Below, one piece after another: positions 33,242 through 45,462 of a DNA stretch of 64,000 nucleotides. Source of the stretch: Hydra vulgaris (lineage: Eukaryota > Cnidaria > Hydrozoa > Anthoathecata > Hydridae); contig NC_088928.1 in assembly GCF_038396675.1 (NCBI RefSeq), forward strand, positions 11,988,501 to 12,052,500, in the 5' to 3' direction. Each line of letters begins with the position of its first letter. Position 1 is the stretch's first letter. The notes under the pieces were generated by a model. It had not been told where the DNA came from. It did no database searches and saw only the letters and a list, made by a program, of their open reading frames with translations. The position numbers and the translations under genes were made by a program.

Positions 33242-34111
33242 TGCGTAATGTTTCAAACTTTAGCACAAAAAAAATTACATTTGTTTTTATAAGTTATATT
33301 ATAAGTTTTTATAAGTTACATAAGTTACATATAAATTACATTTGTTTTTATAAGTGTTTTCATAAATTCAAAACAAAGTATTATTAAAATATGTATTTGT
33401 GTGAGGTCACAAGTAAAGCAAGAATTAACAATATGGTTATTATATAATATTCTCTTTTTTGATGCCACGACATGCCCTTTAAAAATCGAAGCAACTAATC
33501 TTTCTTGTTTGATCAAGTAATGATTCGATTTAAATAATAACATTATAAACAAATAGTTCTGACAAATATTTAACAAAATAGAGATTAAATAAACCGCCTA
33601 AAATAATATATCATGTCAATAGAAATATATCATCATGTCAGCAAAAATATGTTTGCAAACATCTAGCATGCAAAAATATATCTGTTACAAAAATGCACAC
33701 ATAAACGATGAAAAAATTAATTAAAGCAACAAAATGTGTCCTTTTTTATACAGGGAAACGAGGATACAAAAATGCCATAAATCTTATATATATATATAAA
33801 TCTTATATACATATAAATCTTATATATATATGTTTTATATTTTTTATTCGATGTTATATTTATGTCCTGATTTTATTTCATTCATTACGACTTTAATTTT
33901 CAAACATAATTGTATATGTATAAATGTCATGTCTATTATTTATGGTAATTTATAAATATAATACAAAAATTGTTAATGGTAATTAACAAATATAATTTGA
34001 CAAATTAAGGGTAGATGGGGGCACATTAATTGCCGTAGCAGTTATTTGTTAATTGTAGATAAACCAATACAACTATAAAAACTTGCTAGTTTCAAAAGTA
34101 AAGAGCAATAG
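33238..34111. other. AT-rich stretch, no supported gene
   Basis: The frame at 33325-33576 (83 codons, minus) has no recognisable domain or splice context. Confidence 0.45.
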
Positions 34112-34222
34112 TCCCAACTGACATTTGGTCCTAAAAAGACATCTTTTTAAGGTTCAAAAGACGTTCTGAATGTTTTTTGAACGATTAAAAGACTTTTTTT
34201 TTGGACAATATACCGGCTGGGA
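34112..34222. mobile_element. 111-bp foldback MITE
   Basis: TCCCAACTGACATTTGGTCC on the left and the complement of GGACAATATACCGGCTGGGA on the right are inverted; pairing continues inward through AAAAAGAC and GTTCAAAAGAC, so nearly the whole sequence folds back. No target duplication is obvious. Confidence 0.7.
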
Positions 34223-34839
34223 TCTGCCTTTAAATATAAACTAATTAATGAAAAAATTGATGAACATGATATATTTCAATTTTACAACAAATCTTCCAAA
34301 AGATTAAGATGGCTCCACCCCTTTTTATTAAAATTTTCAAAAAAATGTCTCTCGATTAAGGTTACTGTTAATATATTTGATTAAAAAAAATAGACAAAAA
34401 TGTTTAAAAAAAAAAGTTGCGTTAGCAAAAATCATCAAAAAATTTTCATATTTTAAACGTTGGTTTTTCAGAATCTGTAAGTAGTATTTGAACCAATTTT
34501 GACAGCATATAAGTAAAGTAGTAAAGATGGTTCAGAACTAAAATCAAAGTTCAAAATTGTACCAATCAATAATGGCTGACAATTCTTTTTGAGCATTAAA
34601 AAATCAGGCCATTTTAGAAAAACAAACTGCGATTATACAAGATCTGTTTGTTCTAAATAGTTGTTTTAACTTCAGAACCTAGTTCCAATATTGAAAAAAG
34701 GTCTGTGAAAACTTCAAATCAATCGATCGAATAGAAGCACTAAAAATTGTCCTTTGAACTTAAGTGAGCGTAACAAAAAACTTATTTCTGAGAAAAATAG
34801 AAAATAAAATTAAAAATGAAATAAGTAGTATGCAATTTG

Positions 34840-35755
34840 AATCTAGTGTGCCCCAGAACTATAAGTTTCTCCCTCTATCTCTTTTTCTTTGTCAAAGAAT
34901 CCTTTTTTTACTGCACTTTTAATTTTCCTCTGTTTTTCCTTTTTTTCGCTCATTTTACTATTAATATGGTTGATACAAGTATTATCCTTTTCTGTTGCAT
35001 AACAAAAACAGTTCGCGACACAAAACTAGACTTTGGCCACTTATTCCAAATTAATCGGTTTAAAGCTTCATTTAGATTTTGGGTAAACTCATGTAAGCAC
35101 TTTTTTAGAAAATCTTGAAAGCCAAGATCTTTAAAGACACGTTCAATTACTTCTTTTATAGCAAGAGGCGAATTTAAATGTGCTTTGTAGGTACTTGTAA
35201 CTTCTAGTTTATCTCTTTGCCATTTACACCAGCTCTTTGTTGTTCGAGGACACAACAAGCGACAACTTTTCGGTCATTTATGTCAGAACAATGATATAAA
35301 ACTGTACCAACTGCATTGGAGATGACATCATTCATGCAACCAGCAAATGTCTTTAGAGCTTCATGTCCGCAACCCATCTCGCAAAATCTCATTACAGCAA
35401 TTACATTGACTTCTTGAATATGTTTATTTTTTATCTCTGGAAACGAGTAAAAATTATAACTCCATTCACAAGATATACATTCTAGTTTAAGTTTATGTGA
35501 GAGTCCCAATTTTTATATCTGGTCAAGTCTGACAGTAATCTTGTCGCCACAACCCAGAAATCTACTTAAAAGTTGAAGACAATTTTGCAGAACTCCAAAG
35601 TGAATTATGATAAAGAAGATAGAATCTCCTTTGTCAACAGTTAAGACCAAATCTTCTAACCTAATTTTTGATAATGAAACAGCCTCCTTTACTTTTGGTT
35701 TATCAATTTGATTTATTGCAGCACATGTATACCTGTTAGATGAAAACTAACTAAA
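34840..35755 (-). pseudogene. Mutator-like transposase, degraded
   Basis: Minus-strand reading: LEDLVLTVDKG, then KLKLECISCEWSYNFYSFPE, VNVIAVMRFCEMGCGHEALK, TFAGCMNDVISN, and in the next frame KSWCKWQRDKLEVTSTYKAH, VFKDLGFQDFLKKCLHEFTQ, NLNEALNRLIWNKWPKS. The cysteine pair CISCEW, the 'R.LG.G...L.TF.G.MN' segment and the 'WCK.QRD … KCLHG.TQN.NE..N..IW..CPK' C-terminus match the Mutator-like transposase family (Pfam 'Mutator') of metazoan MULEs. The central part with the catalytic aspartates is missing: the two halves meet at about 35230 with a frame change. Stops flank both ends. Confidence 0.8.
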
Positions 35756-37019
35756 AAGTCTTTTTTTGTTTAATCTTATTATTATTATAACTCTTATTTA
35801 ATAACTCTATAAACATATATAGAATAAATGCAGTTATTTTTATTATTCAGATTGATAAAAAAATATAGGAAGAAATCACGATAGCATCTGTGTTGACATC
35901 AACACAACATAAACAGCATTACTTTTTCCTTTATAAATGTCATCATTAAAATTTAAACTATAACTTTTAAGTAACAGAATGCCGTAAATAAAAGAAGACA
36001 AAGTGAAAAATTGCATTTTGTAGTTCAAATTAAGAGTTTTGTGTCAAAAAAAGGTAGACAAAACAAAGCAACGTAAATTTCTTTATAATGGAACGTATAA
36101 TTCATCTCAAATGACATATTTTTGGAATCTACAATGTTTAAACTAGGTAAAGAAGCATTAAAAAAAAAATGATTTTTTTTTTTTTTACATTTTTAATAGA
36201 GTTGAGCCACCTCAATGCATCTTAACCAATCAGGTACAACAGTGATAGATGTAGCATTTCTTGGTGTTTGAGCTAACTTTCAGACAAGTAGCAAGCTCTA
36301 AATATTTGTATGTTTATACTTATGTCAAATTATGATGCTTTTCAAAAAATTATGATTATTGGAAGCTGGGAACAAAAAAACCCTTTAACATTGTCACGAA
36401 AGTATTTTATCAACTTGTTGCCCCTCCATCCTAAACGTGAGAGGCAACAATCTGATAAAATTATTTTGTACTATTCTTAACTAGACTTATATTTATTGGT
36501 AAACTTTAAGTTTCGTAGTATGATTTCTCAGTGATCAAAAATTATGACCATATAAAATGTTTAACAAAAAATGTTGAATTCGTCACTGGGGTATAATTTT
36601 CTTCAACATGCAGCGCTTTGATCCTGGACAAGAGACATTAATTATACATTTAACACTGTTATAATACTTAAATGTTGAAAATGAGTTTGTCAAAGCGCAA
36701 TAGTGTATGTATGTAACATAACTTTTGTAACACAACTTTTATCCTTGGATTTAAAGTGTTATTTTTTAATTGCTTCAGTCTAAACGACTACATCAAGCAC
36801 CAACTTTGATTTTATGATTCAATTTTTATTCAACTTTTAATTTTATTTAGACAGAACAAGAAAATTTTCATATTTTTGTTTTTTTGGTTGGGGGAATGGG
36901 CGGGTAGGGGTTTTCAATGTGAAAGAACTTCTCAATTGTACCTGTGAAACTGTATTTTGGACCTTGAATCTTTACCTTCGGGCTTGCTGCCTTTTTATTT
37001 TAATATGGCTGACCTTTCT
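35756..37019. other. AT-rich stretch, no supported gene
   Basis: A short imperfect foldback (GCGCTTTGATCC near 36610 and TTTGTCAAAGCGC near 36690) with 60-odd bases between may be a tiny MITE. Nothing else recognised. Confidence 0.45.
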
Positions 37020-37083
37020 AAGATGGTTAAAAGTGTTAGTAAGTTTAAAAGTGTTTTTAAGATGGTTAAAAGTGTTAGTAAGT
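37020..37083. repeat. 39-bp tandem duplication
   Basis: AAGATGGTTAAAAGTGTTAG starts at 37020 and again at 37059; the second unit is partial. Confidence 0.9.
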
Positions 37084-37329
37084 CGTAACATGTAGCGCGT
37101 AGCCGTGAGTTACTAGGCAATAGCCAAAATAAGAAAATTATTGTTTATTTCGCCTTGATTTTACCTTAAAGTTTATTAATGATAATACCGAGAGGTAGTA
37201 TTATTAATAAATTTTGTTATATGGATTTTGATAATAACATTTCTTTTTAAATTTCTCTTAAAACATTTAAAGTCATTTAAAAAACATTTAATTTTTTTAA
37301 GTCCAGCATTGCGTAATCCATAAATAAGA

Positions 37330-37890
37330 GAAAACCATTTAGATTCTTTTTTATATAAATCTAGAGTGGTTATTATTTTATTAACTATGTCTGAAAATGC
37401 TTTCTTTAGATATGGCTCACGATACTAAATTGTGTATGAGCTCAATTTCAAACTATATTTAGGAACAAAAAAGTTGTTCTCTGAGAACCTTATAATGTAT
37501 TTATGACAGATTTCACTAAAATATGATTTAAATATTTTTGGCAACATTCCTAGCTAAGTTCTATACAAAGACTAAAATTTGATGTAAACTGATTTTATTT
37601 ATAATTAATGCTCTAAGTAAACACAGAAGAGGTTCGCAAGGTTCTTTTCTCTTAGCTTCATATAAATCATTTTTTTTTTACTCTAAAGCTTTTTTTGTAT
37701 GATTGGTACTTGCCCAAGCGATGTTACAGTATGTTAAGTAACTATGAATAAACGCAAAGTATAAACCTTTTAGTGATTTAAAACTAAGAAATGGTTTAGC
37801 TCTATAAATCATTCCAAATTTTATTTTATAGACCGTTTACATGAAAATTCCATGAGAAGTTTTTATCCAACTCCTCGCCTAAAAAGTTTA
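37330..37890 (-). pseudogene. LINE ORF2 C-terminal fragment
   Basis: Minus-strand reading in several frames: PFLSFKSLKGLYFAFIHSYL, TYCNIAWASTNHTKKL, RTLRTSSVF, NHILVKSVINTL. 'Y.AFIHSYL.YC.IAW.ST' is the thumb region of CR1/L2-like ORF2. At least six stops or shifts. It abuts a long (TA)n array at its upstream end. Confidence 0.75.
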
Positions 37891-37896
37891 CTGTAG

Positions 37897-38466
<570 letters not shown>

Positions 38467-38510
38467 ACTCCCGGGGTTATTTTATTTCGAAATAGATTAA
38501 CCCGGGAGCT
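38467..38510. repeat. CTCCCGGG palindrome
   Basis: ACTCCCGGGGTTATTTTATT is followed by the inverted ...AATAGATTAACCCGGGAGCT around a TTCGAA centre; three mismatches or bulges. A further GGGAGTT motif repeats at 38525 and 38553, so a small GC-rich element spans about 38440-38565. Confidence 0.75.
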
Positions 38511-38565
38511 AAAATGTTTCAACTGGGAGTTGACTTTTCGGGGAGTTAATCCATTTTGCGTCATC

Positions 38566-39119
38566 GGCTGTGTTTTAAAAGAAATGAAATTTATAAACAA
38601 AGTTGTAAACTAAACAAAAAAAAATTGTTTAGATTGGGTTGATTATATCTTAAAAACTGTCTATAAAGGCCTATGCGGTTTCGGGTAAAGATAAACATTT
38701 TGAAAAACAAACCTCTTTATTCTGTCCCAGAAAATGTTTAAATATAAAAACAGAGTTTTGTCTTTGTCACTTTTGTCTTTGTTACTTTTGCTATCTTTGT
38801 CGGCGAGTTGTTACAATTATTATTATTGTTATTATATAAAATTTTAATAAATTAAATATTTATTATGTTTCAGAACAAGGAAACTCCTCAAAAGATTATC
38901 TTTGATCTTTAAAGAAGGTCCATTTTGTTTTTTAGCCTAGAAACTTTAGTCTTATGGTAAAAAAATGTTTCACAAATTCTTGTTAAAAACTTGTGACAAA
39001 CAACTGTAACTGTGATCAGTAGTTAACTTTAATTGCTTTATCTAGTTAAAAATCCAAACAATGAAATTCTTAAACTGCAAGTTTGCCCTAGCAGCACCAC
39101 TTTAATTCATAAACATCGT
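38566..39119. other. AT-rich stretch, nothing recognised
   Basis: No gene or repeat end seen. Confidence 0.5.
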
Positions 39120-39187
39120 ACGGTTAATAAGGTTACAATTAGTTAGTGTTGCGAATCAATCCAATTAGTTGTAACCTTATTAACCGT
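39120..39187. repeat. Perfect 19-bp inverted repeat, 30-base spacer
   Basis: Arms ACGGTTAATAAGGTTACAA (39120-39138) and exact complement (39169-39187). Confidence 0.9.
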
Positions 39188-39865
39188 AATTTGGTTTGAT
39201 AACCTTACTTATGCCATAATGACTATACGTATAAAAGAAGTTCATTCTAATGTCAAATAAAATCTCAAACAAAAGGACGCCAGGGGTCTTCCAGGTGGTT
39301 TTTCCTAGCCAGCAACATTCATAGACAGGAGACAAGATATACTTCGTTGTTGTTTTGTTTTTTTTTAATTTTTTTACAATAAATAAATAAAATCATAAAA
39401 GTTAAAAAATAAACAATGACGCAATTACATTATTGTTTTTTTTGTTTTTTTTTTAAATGTGATAAAATAATAATGACCATTTTTGTTTATATATATCATA
39501 GTCATTATTTGTTTGATTTTATATCATCTTATATATATTGTTATATATTATTACTACACCATAAATGTTTTAATTTAATTTTATAAGAAATAATTATCTG
39601 AGATGTACACTTTTAAAGCAAGCATAAAATATTCCTATTTTCATTCTCTATAAATAATGAAGTATTACACAATGAATTACAAACACTATATAAAAACTTT
39701 TTTATAATCTCATTCAAAGTTTTAACTATTAACTGTTACAACTTTTGGTACCCACGTTTTACCCAGGTTAACCTTAGATCTGATCCAGGCTAATAGGTCT
39801 GACCCAGATGCATTTCGGATTAATCTAGATTTTTTAATAGATTTTATCCATTGGTAGATTGGTAA
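39188..39865. other. AT-rich stretch, nothing recognised
   Basis: Contains T-rich runs; no gene or repeat end seen. Confidence 0.5.
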
Positions 39866-40375
39866 CTAGATGTCTAACTTGCGGCATTTTATCGGACAAA
39901 TAATGAAGCCGCTTTTTTTTGTTTGTAAGTCCACCATTTGTAAAAAGGGCAAGTGCTGAAGCCGATGTGTGGAATAAATGTTAAAAATGCAAGAAAAAAA
40001 AAGTTTCCAATAAATTAAAGATAACTCAAAAACACGTTTTAGTACCTATATAATACTTAAAAAAGTTTCTTTATGAGCTTATGTTTATTATAAAGTATTT
40101 TAATTCATAAAAATGCTTCAAAAGCGTCGTTTTACTTTTCTATTCAAAACTTTAATCTCTTTCTAATCGAAAATAAATTTAGGAAACATAAATTATTATT
40201 TTACAAGTATTCTAATTTCCTCTTAACACTTTTACATAAACAGTATTTATATTTAAAATATATTTACATCATTTAAGAAAAGAACAGTTAAATAAAATTT
40301 CTCTACAAATTTAATCCGCCATTTGTAAAAAGGGCAAATGCAGTTTCACTTTTTCGGATCAAATTTAGAGATCTA
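39866..40375. repeat. Dispersed repeat B, copy 2
   Basis: Aligns throughout with 3201-3720: CTAGATGTCTAACTTGCGGC at the left, GCTGAAGCCGATGTGTGGAA, AATAATTCATAAAAATGCTTC-like and CCATTTGTAAAAAGGGCAAA near the right. Divergence is modest (small indels), so both copies are not ancient. Confidence 0.8.
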
Positions 40376-40384
40376 GCTATATAA

Positions 40385-40520
40385 TATATCATTAATTAGG
40401 ATTAATCTATAATAGGATATTATAATATATCATTAATTAGGATTAATCTATATAATATATATAATATATCATTAATTAGGATTAATCTATAATAGGATAA
40501 TAGGATTAATCTAGATCTAA
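40385..40520. repeat. Tandem repeat ATTAATTAGGATTAATCTAT
   Basis: About three units of ATAATATATCATTAATTAGG plus ATTAATCTAT with variable TAATAGGATA inserts. Confidence 0.85.
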
Positions 40521-40884
40521 AAATAGAATTATTCTAGATCTTACAATAAGTTTAATAAACGTTTGAATATTTTGCACAAAAAAAATAATTTTTTTTGAAT
40601 TTTTTGTTTGTTTTTTTTTGTTGCTAAAAATAAAAAAATAAAAATATTAAACTCTAATTTTTTCTATTATTATTTATATCTTAAATTAATAATAATGTTT
40701 TTAATTTAAAACTATTATTTAATTATATTTGTGCTTTTGTTTTCAGTTTATTAATATCCATTTTATAATATCCGCTCATTAACATTTAAAATATTAACGT
40801 TAGCTTATTTTGACAATTGCTTTGCAAAAAACTTAAAAAAAAAAACTATATTTAAAATTTTAAAAATTTTTAATAAGTTATCTA

Positions 40885-40980
40885 AAGTATGTTACGGACG
40901 TAATCTGAAGTGCCTCACGTGGGTGCAAACTAAAGTGTGTCGCGGAGGTGAATTCTGAAGTGTGTAACGTGCATGTAATT
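40885..40980. repeat. Short GC-richer tandem repeat
   Basis: Three imperfect units of about 28-30 bases built on CTGAAGTGTGTAACG (CTGAAGTGCCTCACGTGG; ACTAAAGTGTGTCGCGGAGG; CTGAAGTGTGTAACGTGCA). Confidence 0.75.
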
Positions 40981-41482
40981 TCCTATACTACTAACACAAC
41001 AAGCTTTTTCTTACTATATAAACATAAAATATATTTTGAATAAACCATTTAAATAAACAGTCTTTATTTTTATCTGCCTCAACTACCACTATTGTTAAAA
41101 ACTTTATTACCTCTGTTGTTAACTGATTTAGTTAAGCCTTTTTTTATTGAACAGTTTAATTTTTAATTGAGAAAAAGCGTAAGAAAATTTTTTAAAATAT
41201 TTAATTAAAATTAACACACGAACATTGTTTAAAAAAAACTTAATGTTTTTGATATATCGTTTATCAAATATCGTTAAAAAAAACTTAATATAAAATTATT
41301 TTTGTCGAATAAGCTATTGTCAATTTTGCTTCAAAGATTTCAAATTTCAAAGAATTCAAATTTCAAAGAATTCAAATTTGCTTCAAAGATTTATCTTCAG
41401 ATATTTTCAGATAAATTACAGTTATTGCTTAATAACAATATTTGCAAAAACAGAATTTTTCAATAGTCTGTGCGCCTTTTGC

Positions 41483-41488
41483 TTTATT
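41483..41488 (-). promoter_or_regulatory. Putative polyadenylation signal of the CNRIP1-like gene
   Basis: AATAAA on the minus strand (in ATTAATAAAGC), 26 bases after the stop at 41514. Confidence 0.55.
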
Positions 41489-41513
41489 AATGTTTTTCTT
41501 GTCTTGTCTAATT

Positions 41514-41829
41514 CTAATTAAAGGTTTTGCAATCCACGGAGGAGGTATATGACCCTCTACCAATAGTGCATTCTAAGTCAATCGAGTTTAGTTTTTTTCC
41601 TAACTCAGATCGTTTTCTGTCGTTACTTGAGTAAAATTTTACTTGGAATTTGAAGTTAATTTTTTTATATTTTTTAAACTTTATGGTACACGGAACATCA
41701 GTTCGAAACTTTCTCATAGTCGTGCTTATACCGGCTGTTGACCAAAATAGTTGGTAAGCTAACTTGGTATCATTTTCAGTGTTAGCGATTTTTTCAAACT
41801 TAATGTCCATACCTCCCAACTTGAAAAAC
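41514..41829 (-). CDS. CNRIP1: CNRIP1-like gene, exon 3
   Basis: Acceptor TTATTGCAG precedes 41829. The exon donates one base to a split ATG codon begun at the donor of exon 2 (phase 2 plus 1), then reads FFKLGGMDIKFEKI to a TAG stop at 41514; 105 full codons. Family matches in order: the 'I-x-GG' turn in KLGGMDI, TAGISTTMRKFRTDVPCTIK (matching the 'T-x-G-V-x-x-T' loop region), NFKFQVKFYSSNDRKRSELG (vertebrate 'WQVKFYNYHKRDHC') and a final SIDLECTIGR ('IEYECKP'). CNRIP1 is a small soluble protein binding the CB1 receptor tail in vertebrates; cnidarians lack a clear CB1, so its role here must be older or different (inference). Confidence 0.88.
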
Positions 41830-41983
41830 CTGCAATAAGTCCATAAGAAAATGATTAGCACTTAGTTTTAATGATACAATTAATTTAAATTAATAAAAGC
41901 CATAAAATTAAAGATAACAATTAATCTTGCTAAAAATATGTTTAAGAAGTATATATATCTCAATGAAAAACAAAAGTGTTTAC

Positions 41984-42224
41984 ATTAACTCCGTCATTGG
42001 CTCAATCTCCATTTTTACTTGATAGTTAGAGCACGTGGCTAATTTTATAGTATGTTGTTCATTAAACCGCTGACCATCCTGTTTAAAAAATACATCACTA
42101 CTACCAGGTCCATTTCCAGGTATATTTGCCAAGTAAAATGAAATTTTTAACTTTAAGTCGTTACCTCCTGAATTGATACTCGATTTATTAGACGAACTGC
42201 CACAACTTTGCAAGCTCTTTTTTT
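41984..42224 (-). CDS. CNRIP1: CNRIP1-like gene, exon 2
   Basis: Acceptor TTTTTACTAG ends at 42225; donor GAGTTAAT|GTAAAC lies at 41984. Exon length is 241 bases, entering in phase 1 and leaving in phase 2. It reads KKSLQSCGSSSNKSS, then LKISFYLANIPGNGPGSSDV, FFKQDGQRFNEQHTIKLATC and SNYQVKMEIEPMTEL. 'F.K.DGQRF...TIKL.T...Y.V...I.P' is the diagnostic core of CNRIP1. An ATG just upstream (42237) is in frame but sits within the acceptor sequence, so it could only be the start of an alternative transcript. Confidence 0.9.
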
Positions 42225-42327
42225 CTAGTAAAAACATAAACTAGGTAATAAATATAAAAAAGTATTATTTGTTCTAAAAATGAAAGTAAAAAAAAGCAGC
42301 AATATAATAATAATTTTGAAATATATT

Positions 42328-42737
<410 letters not shown>

Positions 42738-43148
42738 CACTTCATAAATATCAGGATTGTAGTTATGTTACTGTATGGTTATAATACTATATAGTCAAAT
42801 GCTTTTTTGGGGTAATTTTTTTACAATAAAATTAAAATCTATTAAGTCTTAATTTGAAAATGCAACAAGTGGATAAATTTTTTTTTTTAATGAAACACAA
42901 AACAATGACATTTTGCAAGTAATTCAAATTTTTCGTGAAAAAAAATCAAACTTGTAAAAGTCAAATTGCCATTTTTAATGCTCATTTTAAATGACTATTT
43001 TGCATCGAATAATTTTTTAATGTATAAAGTAAAATGGCTTGGTTGAATTATCTTTCTAAAAAGCACTAACCTGGCAGTAAATAATATCTGTTTTATATAT
43101 GCATAAAACTTTTAAAAGTGTTTTCATTTTGTAGAATGCTAAAATACC

Positions 43149-43187
43149 AAAATGATCTTTTTCAAGCCTTTTGAAAAAGATCATTTT
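43149..43187. repeat. Perfect 17-bp inverted repeat
   Basis: AAAATGATCTTTTTCAA and its exact complement around GCCTT; a T-run follows. Confidence 0.9.
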
Positions 43188-43522
43188 TTTTTTTTTTTTG
43201 ACATCATTAGTACTAATCAACAACATATTGACAACAACAATAAAAAGTTTTAAAAAATTTATCACTAAAGAAACTTGCTTTGAAGAAGTTTTTTTATTGC
43301 TTTTATAATTTTGAAGACAACCATCTTCTAGTTTTAAAAGACAACGTGGCTCATAATTGTTATATAGCAGGATTAATATTGCTTTTAGAGTTTGAAGCTA
43401 GCCATGTTACATCGGTAGGCAAAATAAACAAAATTATACTCCCTCTGGGGCCAACCATGACTTTTAAACAACATATACAAGTTTTGCAACGGTAACCTAT
43501 AAGTTCTGGATTTAAATCAACA

Positions 43523-43650
43523 AATTATTAAATAAGACATGACCTTGCACAGAATATAAACACAAAATTATTAAATAACCCATGATCTTGTCCCAATATA
43601 TAAACACCAAGTTATTTAATAAGCCATAAGCTAGTTACATAAATACCAAA
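43523..43650. repeat. Minisatellite M, locus 2
   Basis: Three imperfect 43-base units (CATGACCTTG, ATATAAACACCAAGTTATT) matching the array at 31301-31446, 12 kb away. Confidence 0.75.
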
Positions 43651-43784
43651 TAAAGTAAAGTGTAATAAACAAAATCTTAATAAACAAAGAAAAAAAACCT
43701 AGTTTAATAATAATTTATTCAATTTTGTGCACTTAAAAAATTTAAGTTAGCTATATAGCTGGATAGCTGGATACTTAACAGTGG

Positions 43785-44050
43785 CTAGATAGCTCATTTG
43801 GTTAGAGCTTTAAAAAGCTCTAACCAAATGACAGTCCATATTTTAATGAGCTATCCTCATTAAAGTTTGGACTGTTGTGCAATACGAGTTCAAATCCTGC
43901 CACCGCCAACTCAGTGCTTGAGTAGTTGCAAAAATGTTGGTCAATATCGGAGGCTACTTTGGATTAGTCTTAATGACTATTTGTGGCTGTTCCTTTACTA
44001 AGCTAACAATATCTTCAGATATAAGAGGCTAGCACATCAGAGCATTTGAT
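43785..44050 (+). repeat. tRNA-derived SINE containing two nested hairpins
   Basis: A box ATAGCTCATTTGGTTAGAG and a very good B box GAGTTCAAATCC (43898-43909) define a tRNA head. Between them lie a perfect 16-bp inverted repeat (43795-43810 with 43815-43830) and a second 19-bp one with two mismatches (43832-43850 with 43856-43874). Downstream TTGGTCAATATCGGAGGC and GGCTAGCACATCAGAGCATT form the SINE body. The extra hairpins make the A-to-B spacing about 100 bases, so Pol III transcription is probably impaired. Confidence 0.7.
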
Positions 44051-44724
44051 AGAAAAATATAGCACGAAAATTCAAAAATAAATAAAATTAAATAAATATA
44101 TTATCGCCTAATATCCATCAAAAGGCGGGAAAAAGTATGGAATAAGATATTCATTCTATATCAAACTTAATTTTAATAAAAACAAAAAAGTTTAAAAGAT
44201 TGCATTTATATTTGATTTTTCTTTTTCATTTCTATAATTATTACAACAAGATTTTAAAAGATAATTAACTTTATATTTGAACTAGGGGGTGGTGCGCTAA
44301 GGTACATGCTCCCCCTATCTTTCAAAAGATAACAATACAATAAAAAATTAAACGCTTAAGAAAAAGAGAAAGAATTGTATTTCTAATAAATCTCAAATAA
44401 AATACTAAATTACATACAAAGAAAACTTGCCCAAATTTTTCTTATTAAAAGATTATTATTACAAACCAGTCTTAAAAAAAACAAATAAATGTTATAAAAA
44501 CAAAATATAAATGTTTAAAAATAAAACAAAAGTGTTTTGGAAATTTAAACCAACTTAAAAGGGTTTGATTATCATGTTTGTGTGTAGAAACTATGTGGAA
44601 GTAAGCATGTTTAATAGCTTGCGTTTTCAAAGTATTCAAAGTCAGATTTGAAGAGATTAGTAACAATTGCTTCAGACAATTTTTTAGTTGATTAAAGTGT
44701 AGGCTAACCCCATATACATTGTAT

Positions 44725-44960
<236 letters not shown>

Positions 44961-45006
44961 ACAGCGTTTTTTTATTTTTGCTAAAAATCTTAATATCTTA
45001 AACAAA

Positions 45007-45044
45007 CAACTGCACTGAGCCTTAAAAGAGGCTCAGTGCAGTTG
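45007..45044. repeat. Perfect 16-bp inverted repeat
   Basis: CAACTGCACTGAGCCT and exact complement around TAAAAG. Confidence 0.9.
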
Positions 45045-45278
45045 GTTATTTTCTTCTTATCTTGTCATTAATAAAAGGCATATGTTGTTTGTATTTTCAG
45101 TAAATAAAAAAATAAATGCTTTAACTTTTTAATAAATGTATTCAAGAAATTTAAAAGCCAATAAAATCATTTACAACTAATAATATTAGTCGTAAATTAT
45201 AACATAGAATTTTCATTATTATTTAAAATATATATTCATTTTATTACAAAATGAGACGAATTAAAATAAAACTTTTAC

Positions 45279-45462
45279 CGCACTCGGATGTCTTTCTAGC
45301 GTTTGGTCTTTTCTTTAGCTTTTTTTCTTCAAATGTGTTTGTAGGGTCATTATACAAATTGTGGTTTTGAATATTTTTTTTATGAAGACCTGCTTGATCC
45401 TTTGGCTTAGTGATGTCCTTATGAAAAATCCTGGCAACAATCGCTGCTTGAAATAAAGGCAT
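45279..45462 (-). CDS. CNRIP1: CNRIP1-like gene, exon 1
   Basis: ATG at 45462 opens MPLFQAAIVARIFHKDITKP, followed by KDQAGLHKKNIQNHNLYND and a lysine-rich KKLKKRPNARKTSEC. The exon ends after one base of a codon at donor GAGTGCG|GTAAAAG (45279), and exon 2 supplies the other two (G+AA = Glu), so phases agree. Joined CDS: 741 bases, 246 residues, against about 164 in vertebrate CNRIP1; exon 1 plus the start of exon 2 is an N-terminal extension with no vertebrate counterpart I know. The link to exon 2 rests on phase and splice sites only, across 3 kb. Confidence 0.65.

Noticed and set aside
34837..35118. Plus-strand 93-codon frame
   Set aside because: It lies opposite the Mutator-like transposase remnant, whose motifs are clear on the minus strand.
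34290..36235. Long TIRs of a full Mutator-like element around the transposase remnant
   Set aside because: GATTAAGATGGCTCCACC near 34303 and the complement of GAGCCACCTCAATGCATC near 36203 are only loosely similar; I could not align them convincingly.
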